Shown: positions 32,640 to 46,310 of the stretch, piece by piece
How the letters are laid out: each line of letters opens with the position of its first letter
Position numbering within the stretch: the first letter of the stretch is position 1
Origin: Mangifera indica
Lineage: Eukaryota; Streptophyta; Magnoliopsida; Sapindales; Anacardiaceae
Direction of reading: 5' to 3'
Length of the DNA stretch: 64,000 bases
Assembly (NCBI RefSeq): GCF_011075055.1
Contig: NC_058138.1
Coordinates: forward strand, 8,700,001 to 8,764,000
Translations under genes and position numbers: made by a program
Notes under the pieces: generated by a model
The model's database searches: none
Told to the model about the DNA's origin: nothing
Seen by the model: only the letters and a program-made list of their open reading frames with translations

Positions 32640-33377
32640 TTATTAAATTATGCAAACTTGAGGATTCAAATTAAAATTGAACAAATTAATTAACAATGAC
32701 CCAAATACATTGTATGTGGTTGAATAATATGTCGTGTACTAGTTTTTGCAATGCATAGTGTTTGGTACACGAGCATAAGACCAATTCAATGTTTATTTTA
32801 GTACTTTGCTATTTTATTTGAAATGAATGCCTGTGAAAAAAAAAAAACAATTTAGAGCTTGTACGTCCTACCTCTCTTTATTTTCTATTGTAATTCTCTT
32901 TTCATCTCACTCTCTTCGAAATGTTTCATTTTTATTAATGTAATTCTAGAATTAGTTTACATAATTGATGTAAAATAGGATAGGTGATGTATATAATGTA
33001 ATTGAGGACCGAAGAATGATGATCAAGCATTCTTGAAGACTCAAGAAGACATGTAATGAAGAGTAGAACCCTAGGTCGGCCTTGTTAGCCTTTCAGGGCT
33101 TAAGAGAGCCAACATTAATAAAGTCATGTATCGACTCGTTATTTCTTGTTCAGTATGGATGTTTAGGTTTAGTAATTGCATTTAGCGTAAGATTGTAGAT
33201 TAGAAACTAACAAATCCCTCAAATGAAATATTAAGTCGAAAAACAATAATAAAGCAATCCATCACTGTTGACTCAATTAAGCCCTTATTTGTCATGACGT
33301 TGCTCACAAAAATGAAGGGTACACTTAAACCAGATGAAAATTAAGTGACAAATAATGATGGGTTAGAAGAGTTATAC
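32640..33377 (+). mobile_element. Fragment of a copia-type leader
   Basis: The stretch from about 32990 to 33365 matches 51770-52125 in the copia element downstream (shared ATTAAGTC, TTAAGCCCTTATTTGT, AAGTGAAGGATAC-like and AATTAGGTGATAA-like blocks). It is non-coding, has no LTR attached and looks like an orphan piece. Confidence 0.55.
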
Positions 33378-33633
33378 TTATGAAAGAAGGAAAGAACTTG
33401 ATTTTCCAGTGGGTGATAAGGTCTTTGTAAAAGTAACCTCTGATAAACATGTTATGAGAGTTGGCCGATAAGGCAAGCTAACACCGAGATTTGTGGGACC
33501 CTTTGAAATATTAAAGTGTGTAGGTAAGGTAGACTGTTCACTTGCATTGCCAACAAGCATAAGCCACATTCATAATGTGTTCCATGTGTCATTGTTGTGC
33601 AAGTATATCAGTGACTTGACCTATGTGCTAAGA
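33378..33633 (+). pseudogene. Gypsy pol C-terminal fragment (probably family B)
   Basis: In the plus frame this reads [37 protein letters not shown] and KYISDL, the end of integrase leading to the chromodomain-like tail in plant gypsy elements, with one internal stop. It ends abruptly at MITE copy E. The matching downstream piece may be 42987-43082, beyond the third gypsy copy. Confidence 0.8.
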
Positions 33634-34420
33634 GTTATGGTTAGGGGCACAATAGTTATTTAATAAAAAAATTTAAAAATCTAAAGTTTTGTTACATTTT
33701 CCCCCCTCAGCTTGAAAATCTCATAATTTACCCCTCACCTGAAGTTTGAAAAATCAAAATTTCCCCCCTAGGTTTGTAAATCATGGTTGGAGTCGCCTAA
33801 GATGGTTGTCTATAGTGGCGTTGGCTCTCTATCTAGGCTCAACTCTCCGCGCTGATCACTTTCCAGCCACCAACGTAGGTTATTTCCTCCAATGGAGATG
33901 AAATGGTCTTCATCGGAGTGTCTTCATCTGGGACAAAGACGATCGTTGGTGGTCTCAGACAGCCATATCGTCTCCGTTTTAGACTTTCAACAGTTATTTT
34001 TGTGTCTGACGAAGATGAAATCGTCTTCGTCCAGGACAAAGACAATCCAACAAAGATGATTTCGTCTTTGTTAGAGGAAATAGCCTACGCCGATGGCTGG
34101 GAAGTGATTAACAGAGAAAGTTAAGCCAAGAGAGAGAGCCAACGCCATCGGAGACAACCATCTTTGATGACTCTGACCATGATTTGCAAATCTTAGGGGA
34201 GAAATTTTGATTTTTCAAACTTCAGGTGGGGGAAAATTGTGAGATTTTTAAGCTGAAGGGGGCCAAAGTAATAAAATTTTAGTTTTCTTGTTAAAAGACA
34301 GTTTTAACTTTAACCCTAACTGAGATTTTTAACGAATGGATGAGATTTCAGATTTTTCAAACCTCATGGGTGTGTCTTTGCAATAACACTTAAACTTGGG
34401 TGGGAAATAGTCATTTGGCC
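33634..34420. mobile_element. Mutator-like MITE, copy E (left end deleted)
   Basis: The right arm is complete, ending GTGGGAAATAGTCATTTGGCC-type sequence at 34420. The left arm starts about 100 bp inside, at GTTATGGTTAGGG. Inverted arms with CCCCCCTCAGCTTGAAAA and its complement surround a GAAGACG/CGTCTTC-like core (33900-34060). The right flank is family-A LTR sequence, so it inserted into that LTR. Confidence 0.8.
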
Positions 34421-35492
34421 TGAAAAGAATGAAGAAAAACAATGAATATGCATATTTCATATTATGGTTATACATGTATACATATGGAATCATAACATAT
34501 GCATGATTTCATAAAAATAAAGAAAGTGGAAAAAAGTTTCCTAGTTATGCATATTTTTAGAAAATGGAAAATAAATGTTTTTAGTTTTATAATGACTCAT
34601 ATGATATAGGAAAATAGAAAACATGCTTTAAAAAAGAAAAAACAAAAAATTCTTACACATGAGTTGTACTATATGGACAACAAAGAAAGATATGAGTTGT
34701 ACTATGTGGATAATAAAGAAAGATGTCAATTGTACTGTGTGGACAAAAAAAAAAGTAAAATATAGGTACAATCCATGAGAATTAGGTTACATATAAGAGA
34801 GGATTGTACCTCATATAATGACTACGAGTACTATCATATGTGGTCTAGACCGGTCAATGAAAAATTTGAGAAAGAAAAAGAATTAGTGAATGTTTTATGA
34901 AAGTCATTTGCATTAGAATCATACATGCAAGCCTATATGGCTGATAAAGAGTTGAGAAATATGTATGATCAGAAAAGAGTTAAGAAAAGAGAAGAATAAT
35001 TTGAAAATAGAAAAGTTATGACATTTATAAATCATAAAGTGTGAATCATACTTGCATAAGTAAAGAAAAGAGTAAATATATGAATAAAAAGAACTACAAT
35101 TTATGGTTAATGTGTGTTACATGTAAATTATCTTGTATGTGACTAGCTTCAACACGCTGAGTCTGGAAAAGATTAGTACTGCTATAAAATGCTTTAAATA
35201 TTTAGTATGATTTTCTTCCTAAGCCATGGTTGCTCACTTTGTATAATTTAATCTTTTATAGGTAAAGAGTTGTAGTAGAGGTTCCTAGGGAGCACTGGTA
35301 AGACATGAGGCTAAGTGAGGATGACACCACATCTTTGTCGATTTATGTGTTTTCGATGTATATGTGAATATATGTATATATATATATTGGTTCTTATATG
35401 TGTATATGTGGTTAATATATTGATGTGCATGTACATCTATATGGTGGTTAGTATATACTCATGGGAATATATACATATATTTTTTATTACTG

Positions 35493-35547
<55 letters not shown>

Positions 35548-35789
35548 GTTAGTTGTGGAAATAGGTTATAAGGTTCTTATGGGTGGAAAATTTTCTGATG
35601 GTTACTATTATCTATTTATTCCATTAATTGTGATCAAGTTGATAAAAATCAAGTCGATTGATAGGACTGGTTTGTTTGAACTATTAATTAAGAGTGTTAT
35701 AGGGTATAATAAAAATTTCTTAGACCCTATAAAATAGAGGAACTCTTGTCTTTTTTCTGTAACACACCTATTAGTTAGGAGAGGTTACA
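34421..35789 (+). repeat. Family-A 5' LTR, 5'-truncated
   Basis: Picks up at a position equal to about 1060 bp into the 3' LTR and ends GAGGTTACA. Contains three minisatellite units near 34670-34750 and a TA tract at 35494-35540. Confidence 0.85.
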
Positions 35790-35794
35790 TTTTT

Positions 35795-35806
35795 TGGTAT
35801 CAGAGC
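35795..35806 (+). other. Primer-binding site, third copy
   Basis: TGGTATCAGAGC retained intact six bases after the LTR end, despite decay elsewhere. Confidence 0.8.
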
Positions 35807-35958
35807 ATGATTTTAGGCGTTTAAAGGTATATATATATATATATATATGTCTCATAGATTAGCTCTCGAGAACTGACTGCAGTAAATTGTTTTCTTTGTC
35901 TGCATTTAAATAGTAGAATGATAAAATCCTTATGTAGTTACATGTATGCAATTAGCAG

Positions 35959-38900
35959 ATAATACATACCATAAGACGAGGATGGGGTCATGGAAGGGGT
36001 ATTCAAAGAGAGATGGGAGAGCCGTCTACCCCTACCTTACTAGGTGGTTCAAGATTTAGGCTGACAGAAATCAAAGAAATAGTCTACCAGGTATTAATCA
36101 AGAGTTAAGAGAGACCAACACCTGAAAATGTAGCTAGAAATGCCATTCAAAATTAGATTAGAAATGAGATTCAAGAGCAGGTTAGAGAAGAAATGAGGAA
36201 TGAGAGGAGAAGAGAAGTCAAAGCTCAGAGGTGGCTTGAACCCATTTATTCCTTACCTAGTTAGCATACCCTCATAAATTTAAAAGTACTAAAAATCCTC
36301 TGGTGGCTGACGAGTGGATCAAGCTAGTAGAAAGTATTATAGATTTGTTTCCTATGACTGATAGAGAAAAGATTCAGTATGCTAGTTTCTTGATGAGGGA
36401 AGAAAACCGCGTATGGTGGGACCTAGTTAAAGAAGCCAAAAATGTTAATCTAATGACCTAACAAGACTTCAGAAGGGCATTTGAGGCCTAATACAGAATA
36501 ATTGATGTGGTAGTAATCAAGGTTCAGGAGTTCATTTCCTTGCAACAAGAGGAGGGTTCAGTAAAGGATTATGACATCCTATCTAGTTTTGATTTGAGTA
36601 TGGTGAGTGCACCCAGTATTCAGTTAGAGAGAGTTTTTCAAGCTTTACACCAGAAATAGCTTTGCATGTGCTAGCTGGACCACAACCTCTTCAAACCTAT
36701 AAGGAGGCATTGGAGAAAGCATTGAGGTTAGAGGTATATGTTAACAAGCTACCTAGGAATGCACTATTCATGATAACACCTTAGTCAGTGATAACACCCC
36801 AGATAAAGATGTCAAGTTGATCAGCTCTGCCTGCTTCATTGACTGCTTTAGCATTTGCTACAACATTAGAGGGTAGTTCAATTGGCTCCAATTTCATAAA
36901 TAACAGGGGCAAAAGAAAATTCTAATCAAAAGCAAATAAAAAAGGTTGAAAAAGTAACAGGAAACCTACAAAAGAAAATATTCCCTAATGTCAGATATGT
37001 GAGAGACATCATAGTGGGGAATGTTGGTACTAGCAGAAACAAGTGATTTGTTATAGATGCCAACAATTAGGGCATATAGCAAAGGATTGTCAGAGTACTG
37101 AGGTGCCAGTCCTAATACAGCTACAACAAATCCCGATTTCGCTAATGTAACTAAGGAGAGGTACTAATGCATGGGTCTATACAGTTACCCATAGTCAGAT
37201 AAAGGCTAGCCCATTTGTTATTACTGGTCAGCTCCTATTCCACTCTTTTTTTTTGTATGGATTGATTGATTCAAAAGCTACACTTATTTATTGCATCGAG
37301 GGTTATTGAAGAGGTAGGTGTAATGCTTGTCAGATTTACCCATTCCATTAGAGCTGAGATGTCGGATGGTAGGAGTGTGATTACAGATAAAATGTTAAGG
37401 GACCAGAGGGTAGTGATACATAGGAGAGAGTTAGAGGTGGACTTGATTATCTTTGATATGCCCTCTTTTGTATTATCTTGGGCATGAATTTCCTAAAAAG
37501 ATATGAAGTCAAAATTGATTGTAGAAAGAAAAAGGCTTGATTCCAACTCGATAATGGAGATAACTTTAATTTTGAAAACGACCATCAGCCAAGTATGATA
37601 ATCAATAGTGTAAAGTCATAAAAATTGTTGAAAAAATGGTGTACGGGATATTTAGTTCACGTGGTATATGAGAATGATATTCAAAAATTGGATGTTCAGG
37701 ATGTACTGATTATACGAGATTTTTCAGATGTATTCCCTAATGAGTTGTTGGGTTTACCTCCAGAGATAGAGCTAAAGTTTAACATAGAGTTAGAACCTTG
37801 CTTAGCCCCAATTTCAAAGGCCTTATACTATATGACTCCAGTCGAACTATAAGAATTGAAAAAACAATTGTAGGAACTTTTAGATAAGGGTTTTATTAGA
37901 CCTAGTCATTCTCCTTGGGGAACGCCTATACTATTGCCAAAAAGAAAGATAGGTCTCTTTGTATGTGTATAGATTATAGAGAATTGAATAAACTGATAGT
38001 GAAGAATAAATACCCATTACCTTGAATTAATGATTTATTTGATCAACTGAAAGGAGCTTTTGTGTTTTCTAAGATTGACTTGAGGTTGGGTTATCACTAA
38101 GTGAGGATTGTAAAGCAAGACATTTTGAAGATAACTTTTCGAATTCGCTACAGGCACTACGAATTTGTGGTGATGCCCTTTGGATTGACTAATGCCCCAA
38201 CAATCTTTATAGATTTAATGAATCGGGTATTTCATGATTACTTTGACAAATTCTTATTGGTATTTATTGATGATATCTTGGTATACTCTAGATCAGAAGA
38301 AGAACATATAAACACTTGAGATTTGTGTGACAAAGATTGAAATAAAAGAAAGTATGAATTTTGGTTAGACCGAGTGCTATTTTTGGGGCCACGTGGTTAC
38401 TAAGGAAGGTATAGTTGTAAACCTTAATAAAATGGAAACAATACTTGAATGGCTAAGGCTAAAGATGGTGAAAGAGATCAAAAGCCTTTTAAGGCTAGTC
38501 GACTATTATAAGAGATTTGTATAGGGTTTTGCCTGGTTGTTGAGACCACTTACAACTCTTACTAGATAAGGAACTATTTTTTTATGGACTGACTACATCT
38601 CCTATTTTAGTATTACCAAATGAGGGTGTACACTATGATATTTATTATGATGCCTCACGTAATGGCTTGAGAGCCATGCTGATGTAGAGGGGTAAGGTGA
38701 TAGCGTACGCCATTTGATAGTTAAAAGATTATGAAACACATTACCCTACCTATGATTTAGAATTAGCAGCAATGGTTTTTGCTTTAAAAATTTGGAAGCA
38801 TTATTTATATGGAGTTAAATATAGTATCTACACCGACCACAAAAGTCTAAAATATTTTTTCACTTAGAAAGACTTGAATATGTGACAAAGAAGATGGTTA

Positions 38901-40520
38901 GAGCTAGTAAAAGATTATGATTGTGACATTAAATATTAGCTGAGTAAAACAAATGGGTAACCGATGACTTGAGAAGAAAGATTCCCATAACTCATCTCAC
39001 TACTCAGATAAAGTTACAGAAAGAGTTTCAGAAGGAACAAATTGAGGTGATAGGGAGTTGAATGGTCAGATTGGAAATTCAACCTAATCTCTTCAAGGAA
39101 ATAAAAAAGAAGCAAGTAGAAGATTTGTGGTGCTAGAAAGTAAGTCAACAGATATGTGAGAGGAAAAAAACTGAGTTTCAAATAATTGATGGCGTGCTTA
39201 GGTTTAGAAACAAGATATGTATTCCTAAGATTTGGAATTGAGAAAGAAATCCTAAGCGAAGCACATGATACACTTTACACTGCCTACCCAAGGGGAGTGA
39301 AAATGTATCAGGATTTAAAGAAAACTTATTAGTGGATAGGTATGAAGAAATATATTAGTGATTATGTAGCCAAGTGCTTGATATGTCAATAGGTTAAGGT
39401 TGAGCATTAGAAACCTTCAAGTTTGCTCCATCCATTTAGTATTCCTAAATGGAAATGGGAAGACATTTCAATGGATTTCATCATTGGCCTAGCTTAAGTA
39501 CAGAAAGGCTATAATGTGCTATAGGTGATTGTAGATAGATTGACTAAATCAGCATAATTTATTCTAGTGAAAGATAGTTCTACCTCAGATCAACTGGCCC
39601 AGATTTATGTAAGAGAGATTGTAAGATTTTATAGTGTACCCAAAACTAGTGTATCAAATCCCAGATTTGTTTCAACTTTTCTAGGCAGTTTACTGAGAGC
39701 ATTGAATACTAGGTTGGCATTTAGCACAATATATCATCCCCAAACAGATGGCCTGATTGAGAAGGTGAATTAAATACTCAAGGATATGTTGAGGGCTTGT
39801 TGTTTAGATTATAAAATGACCTAGTATGAAATGTTTCCATTGATAGAATTTGCATATAATAATAACTACCAGTTTACCATTAAAATGGCACCATATGAGA
39901 CTCTTTATGGAAGAAAGTGTAGATCCCCATTACATTGGGATGACATAGGAGAGCGAGATGATTTAAGTCATACGCTTGGGCCTGAGTTGACCTAGAAGAT
40001 GGTAGAATACATAAAGACCATCAAGACCAGAGTAAAGTAAGTTCAGGACAGATAGAAAAGCTACGCGAATTTGAAGAGGAAGGAAATAAAGTTTCAACTG
40101 TATGACAAAGTTTTTGTGAAAGTAGCCCCTTATAAGCACGTGATGAGATTTGAAAGGAAAAGGAAACTTATTCTAAGATTTATTGGCCCATTTGAAATTT
40201 TAGAGAGAGCGGGCAAGGTGGCTTATAGACTTGCACTTTTACCCAGTATGGATCAAGTTTATAATGTATTTCATATTTCTTTGTTAGGAAAGTATACCAG
40301 TGATCCTTCACATGTATTAAAATCAAATAACGTGGAATTAAAAGAAGATTTAGCTTCTAAGGAGTAACCAGTGCAAATACTAGATAGGAAAATAAAAAAC
40401 CTCTGAAATAAAACAATTCCACTAGTTAAAGTATTATGGAAGAATCATAGGGTGGAAGAAGCCACATGGGAAGTTGAGCAACAAATAAGAGAGAGATTTC
40501 CCAACCTATTTTTTGAATTT
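35959..40520 (+). pseudogene. Heavily broken gag-pol, third copy
   Basis: The gag start codon position is now ATA. Capsid (36280-36720), zinc knuckle (about 37050-37090), protease (DSKA in place of DSGA near 37270), RT with FIDD at 38263-38274, RNase H (about 38630-38960), integrase (39240-40000) and the chromodomain-like tail (40070-40520) can be followed, with dozens of stops and several indels. At the equivalents of 14214 and 15354 of copy 1 it keeps sense codons, so those stops are specific to the 9810-25890 array. Confidence 0.9.
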
Positions 40521-40537
40521 CGAGGACAAAATCTTAT

Positions 40538-40550
40538 AAGGGGGAAGAAA
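40538..40550 (+). other. Polypurine tract, third copy
   Basis: AAGGGGGAAGAAA directly before the TG of the 3' LTR. Confidence 0.8.
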
Positions 40551-42986
40551 TGTAACATTCAGATTCAGGCATGCTAGTAAACTCTACTTCTAAAATTACC
40601 CCTATAGTTGATTTTATAAGTGGTTATTTAAAGAAATTATAAAAGATTTCTTTAAAACTACTAAATGAGAAATAATTTTCAAAAAGGGTAAAATGGCCAT
40701 TGTAGAAGGATTCAAGGGACAAAGTGGGAATGCAAATTGAATGGCACACTTGAAATTATATGATGGTGCTAAGGGTTTTTGGTAATTGTATAAGGATATA
40801 ATAGTCATTTTTGAAGAAGGCAAATTAGTCCAAAATAGTTATAAAGGCAATAAAAGATGTAAATTAAATGATTACTATTCACTTTCTTCTTCCTTGGCTG
40901 AGACTCCTCCATAAGTCTTTACTAAGGTTTGCTTAAAACAAAACTTCTCCAAAAACCTAGCTAAAATACCTAATGTCCAAAACCTCTAGTTATAAAAATT
41001 ATAAATTTGTCAATTTTGATAAATTCTAAGGTAAAAAGTTTAATTTTTAAGAGATGCTAAGTTTAGAGTTTTAATTGATGATTATGTTTTTGGTTGATTA
41101 AGGTTGCTGAGAAGAAGAAAAGAAGGAGAATAGGCTTAAATAACCCAATTTTCAAAGAAAAGGTAAAAATTTCATACTTTATATAAAATAAATTGAGTTA
41201 GGTTATTCAAATAACCTTTTCTTGTATAAGTGTGTAGGGTATTAGAATCAAGGTGATTTATGCTTTAAAGAATAAGGAAATTCATTAGGACTCATGATGT
41301 AATTTTTGGCCATAAGGGTATTTTAGACATTTCTTATTCCTAGGGTTAGCTTAGTTGATTTTTTGTGTTGAACATGTGAGAAAATGATAAATTGATGGAA
41401 GAATTTGCACTAAGGCTGCGTATTTTTGGCCATTAGGGTAATAGTGTTATTTATGTGATGTAGGTTAATTTTGCTTAATTATGTGCATGATATGTGTAAG
41501 AACCCTTATATTAAGCCTATGTTGTATATATGTATATTAAAATGGAGAATTTAATTTGATGCATGAGGTATATGTAAATGTATAAGAAAATAATATGATG
41601 TTTGATAAGGATTCAAAAAAATGAGGAAAAACAATGAATATGCATATTTCATATTATGGTTATACATGTATACATGAAGAATTATAACATGTGCATGATT
41701 GTAGAAAAATAAAGAAACAGGAAATACGTTTCATAAGTTATGCATTTTTTAAGAAAATGGAAAATAAATGTTTTTAGTTTTATAATGACTCATATGATAC
41801 AAGAAAATTGAAAGCATGCTTTAAAAAAAAATCCTTACACACGAGCTGTATTGTGTGAACAGTCAATTGTCCTGTATGGACGATAAAGAAAGATGTGAGC
41901 TTTACTGTATGAACAACCAACTGTACTGTGTGGACAGTAAAGAAAGATGTCAGCTAAACTGTATAGATAGCAAAGAAAAATAGTGAAATGTGGGTACAAT
42001 CCGTGAGATTTAGATAGTGTGTAAAAGAGGATTGTATCTAGTATAGTGACTACAAGTACTATCACATGTAGTCTAGATCGATCAATGAAAATATTTGAGA
42101 AACAAAAAGAATTAGTAAATTTTTTATGAAAGTCATTTGCATTAGAATCATGCATGCAAATCTATATGGCTGATAAAGAGTTAAGAAAGATGTACGATCA
42201 GAAAAGAGTTAAGAAAAGAGAAGAAAGATTTATAAATAGAAAAGTCATGACATTCATACATTCATAAATCATAAAGTGTGAATCATACTTGTATAAGTAA
42301 AGAAAGGAGTAAATAAATGAATAAAGAGAACTATGATATGTAATTAATGCGTGTTACTTATAAATTATCTTGTATGTGACTAGCCCCGACACACCGAGTA
42401 TAGAAGAGATTAATATTGGTATGAAATACTTTAAGTATTTAATATGATTTTCTTATTGAGCCGTGGTCATTCACTCCATATAATTTAATCTTTTACAGGT
42501 AAAGAGTTGCAACAGAAGTTCCTTGAAAGCACTAGCGAGACATGAGGTTGAGTGAGATGACACCATATCTTTGTCAATTTATATGTTTTAGGTGTATATA
42601 TGTATATATAGTTTGGTTCTTATATGTATATATGTGGTTAATGTATTGGTGTGCATATACATTTATATGGTGGTTAGTATATATTCATAGAAATATATAA
42701 TATTTTTTATTACTAGATATATGTGAGCATGTATATATATATATTGTTAGTTATTGAAATTGGTTATAAGGTTCCTATGGGTGGAAAATTTTTTGATGGT
42801 TACCGTTATTTATTTATTCGGTTAATTATGATCAAGTTGATAAAAGTCCAGTCGATTGGTAGGACTGGTTTGTGTGTATTGTTAATTGGGAGTGTTACAG
42901 GACATAATAAAAATTTCCTAGCACTATAAAATAGGGGAACTCTCGTCGTTTTTTTATAACATATCTATTGGTTAAGAGAGGTTACA
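40551..42986 (+). repeat. Family-A 3' LTR, third copy
   Basis: TGTAACATTC...GGTTACA, 2436 bp. Diverged minisatellite units at 41840-41975; the TA tracts are short. Followed directly by family-B pol sequence. Confidence 0.88.
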
Positions 42987-43082
42987 GAGGCTACATTAGA
43001 GGTTTAGAAAGACATGAGAAAAAGGTTCCCACAACCTTTTGATTGAATTTCAAGGACAAAGTTCATTTAAGGAGGGAGAAAT
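42987..43082 (+). pseudogene. End of family-B pol and its purine tract
   Basis: Reads EATLEVWKDMRKRFPQPFD then a stop, the typical last residues of plant chromovirus pol, followed by TTTAAGGAGGGAGAAA, a purine tract before an LTR start. It probably continues the fragment at 33378-33633. Confidence 0.75.
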
Positions 43083-43965
43083 GTAACACCTAGAAGTAAG
43101 CCTAATGGCATTTCAGTTTTTTCTCTGTATTTGGATTCATTTTATAATTTTATTAAGATGGAGTTTTAGTAGGAATCATCGTGCATCACAAGGGTGATTC
43201 CTATTTGTGCCTTGCAAGGGCAAAGAAGTCATTTCACATGTGTGCATGAAATTCATTAAATAAAAATAGGGTATACACTCGTATATGTTAGGACACACAG
43301 TCACGCATCGAGTCTAGGTAGGTTAATATATTAGACGCAAGGTCTGAATGTTTGATCATTTTACCCTAATAGTTTCCCAACCTAGAGAGAAAATAGAGAA
43401 AAAAAAGAAAGGAGGATCATGGTTGTTAGAGAAGAGCCCATAATGATCAGAATCCCTATAGCAATGTCAAGAACTTGCAAGCTTTGGAAGACAAGTATGG
43501 TGGTTTCTTGGTTTTGTAGTCTCAAGATTTTGTGTAACATTTAATGAACCTTTGCTTTCCACAAATAAGAATGGTTTATTATTAATTCTCAATGACTTTT
43601 GATGAGTTAGATATGATTTTATTTTGTGATTATGCCAACAAAGTGTAAGAAATTGATGCATAATAGATTGTATGCCTTTGTTTTATGGAATTCATGAAAC
43701 ATTGATGAACATGTCAAAGATTTTATGATGTGATCTCATAATTCATGCTTCTGGTCTAAGAAAGATTTCTAAAATGTTTAAAGACTTAACTTAGACAACC
43801 TTGATTGAATAATGGTCAGAGTTTCATTAGAAAATTATAGAAACCAATAGGGAACAGAACTTAGACTACTATACATAGTTGTGCATGTAAGGTACACACT
43901 CGTATATCATTTTTTTTGGAATAAGAGGATTGATGAAACAAGAGCATGCTCAGCCTAAGGGGAAT
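43083..43965 (+). repeat. Family-B LTR, 5' portion, plus strand
   Basis: Starts TGTAACACCTAGAAGTAAGC and follows the solo LTR at 28181 through the GTGCATCACAAGGGTGAT and AACCTAGAGAGAAAA blocks. It is truncated where the inverted LTR begins. Confidence 0.75.
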
Positions 43966-46310
43966 TGTAACACCCCTTTCTAGATACATACTATGATTAT
44001 ATTAAAAGAGGCATACACAACTGGACTATTTGAAAACTTTAATGCATGATCATAATTGTAAAAACATGCAAAAAAGTGATGTAATAAAAATAACTAGTTC
44101 ATTAATCAAACTCATAAAATAACATCTGAAAATCTCTATTATAAAATAACTATATAAATCTTGAGTAAACCAATATGTCTGAAAGTAATAATGATAATAA
44201 CAAAAAAAATGCTAAATATATGTTTGGTAAAACTAAAATGACATAAGCACCATTCTTCTCGTACAACTGCTCGCTAGACTACTAGATCCCTCTGTGCCCC
44301 GCTACTCACTTCTACTTGCAAAACATACAAAAGGAAACGCATAAGTAAAACTTAGTAAGTGAAGACCTTTCGACATCCATGGCTATTAAATCATCTGATG
44401 ATAAAACTTGCATTCCATTTGTAAGCTAACTATTGCTACACTATGACACCTTAGTGCCTTGACATGGATCATCCACAAAAATTATAGAGACCCAAGCTAA
44501 AATTGGCATATCTGATGCCTTGGTGAAAGCTACTATGGTGTCTTATGCATATGTCAAACGACCTATTGGGCTATCTAACTAGAACACCTTGATCACACAG
44601 AAAAATCTTAGATAATAGTTCATTCCCTTATCACATAAGCTAATTGGAATTGTTGACTAACTATTTGAAGATGACCTATACTTCGGGTACATATGTAGTG
44701 CATCCCATTGATCATATGAGGAATATTTGAAAGTCATATCCTTACCATGCATACCTAAGCTGAACTAAGTGGTTGTGCGCCTTAGCGCTGAGTGCATGAG
44801 GCATCTCATAGGTATCTAGCCTTATTGCTTTCACAAATATCATCACTTACACTCGTAACTGGTAATTATCTAGTTATGTGACCCTAGCCTAAGGTTATTG
44901 ACTTTTTAACTTAGATTTGACTCGGTTTAAAGTTATGTCATCATTCACACTATCAGACACCTCATCTATGTCTTTATTAAACTTTTTATTCTCTATTAGC
45001 TAATTATTCTTCTTATATAACTCTTATATTTTATGCATATGACCTAGAGGTATAATAATCTTTTAACTTTTTCTAAGGGGTCTACAGTCGTGTGTTTTTT
45101 CCTCTACGTCTATGTGTCTTTTGCCTATATACACGGGCTTGTGACACTCAACACACAGTCGTGTATCGAGTAGATACATACACAGAGTTGACTTGGACAT
45201 ACTTTTGTGTATTTGGGTCCATATGTATAAGTCATGTGTCCTTTGATGCACATTGTCCACTTTTGGGAAGCTATACATGGATATGTGTCTCATACCACAC
45301 GACTGTACATATCTTCCCTCAGAATGAGCGTAAGATCTTTAGACTTTAAAAAGTTTTGGAATGACATATGATGTGTATATAGCCATTCACAATCATATGT
45401 CACAATATGAAAATCGTACCCTAAGGTTTATATGTTCTTCTGATCATGATTTTGATGATACTCATATAATCAAGGTACAAACAATAGTCTTTAAACATCC
45501 TAAACATATTGATTCCACTATTCTTTTGATTGTAATGCCTAAATACACACATCATATCGGATCTAAGAATGAAACCTTTAAGCATGCTTCTATCCAACAA
45601 CATATCCAACATGTCATGCATTACCATAGTGTTTCATAACCAATAATTATCTCAAGAGTCATAGATAACATTTCTAATTTATCCTAAATGCAAGGGCAAT
45701 GGTCATTAAAACAATACAACCCTAGATAAGATTCTATAATGAAAAGGTTTCATGATCTCAACCAAACATCAAACATTCTAGCTACACAGATCATAAGACC
45801 ACAGATTCATATTATAAATCATACAAGAAATTCTCCTAAACATTCTTATGGCAATGAATCAAGCTTTAATAAACTATAGTTAAGTCGGGAGCACACTTAC
45901 TTGTCTTTTTATGCTTATCAATGCTCTCTCTCTGAAATTGGTGACTTTTGCTGATTGATGATGACTCCTCAGATGACTACAAATTCCTTTCTCACTCTCT
46001 CTCACTTTTGAGCAACTAGGAAGCAAGAAAATATGAGAGAATGAAGGTTGACTATGTTTTTATTTTATCTTCAAAAAGCGATACAAAGGTGTGTATAGAC
46101 CATACATGATCGTGTGTCCAATTGTACAACTAAGGTAACTTTCTGTTTCATCACGATCATAATTTGATCCATTAATTGACTTTCTGCTAACCATACATGG
46201 TCGTGTATTCCCTCAAACACGAGCATGTACCTTTGAAAAATCATTAAACACCAAATTTAAAATTAGGAAAAAAGATTGAAATGCCCTTGGGCTTACCTGT
46301 GGGTGTTATA
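43966..46310 (-). repeat. Family-B LTR, full length, minus strand
   Basis: On the plus strand it runs TGTAACACCCC...GGGTGTTATA, 2345 bp, close to the 2334-bp solo LTR in inverted orientation. It is the 3' LTR of a minus-strand element whose purine tract (complement of CCTCCCCTTCT) and integrase follow at 46311 onward. Short frames across 45063-45640 are not genes. Confidence 0.85.

Larger units (their letters stand above)
34421..42986 (+). mobile_element. Third family-A gypsy copy, old and degenerate
   Basis: Partial 5' LTR (34421-35789), primer-binding site, a broken internal region (35790-40550), purine tract and a full 3' LTR (40551-42986, 2436 bp). It is the same family as the 9810 array but far more diverged. 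About 1.06 kb of the 5' LTR is missing at the MITE E junction. The flanks (33378-33633 and 42987-43082) both look like family-B pol ends, so it probably inserted in a family-B element. Confidence 0.88.

Noticed and set aside
33839..34124. Frames on both strands in MITE copy E
   Set aside because: Palindromic core effect, as in copy D.
45063..45639. Three frames of 68-92 codons
   Set aside because: They fall in an inverted family-B LTR, are open on both strands, and have no counterpart kept open in the solo LTR.
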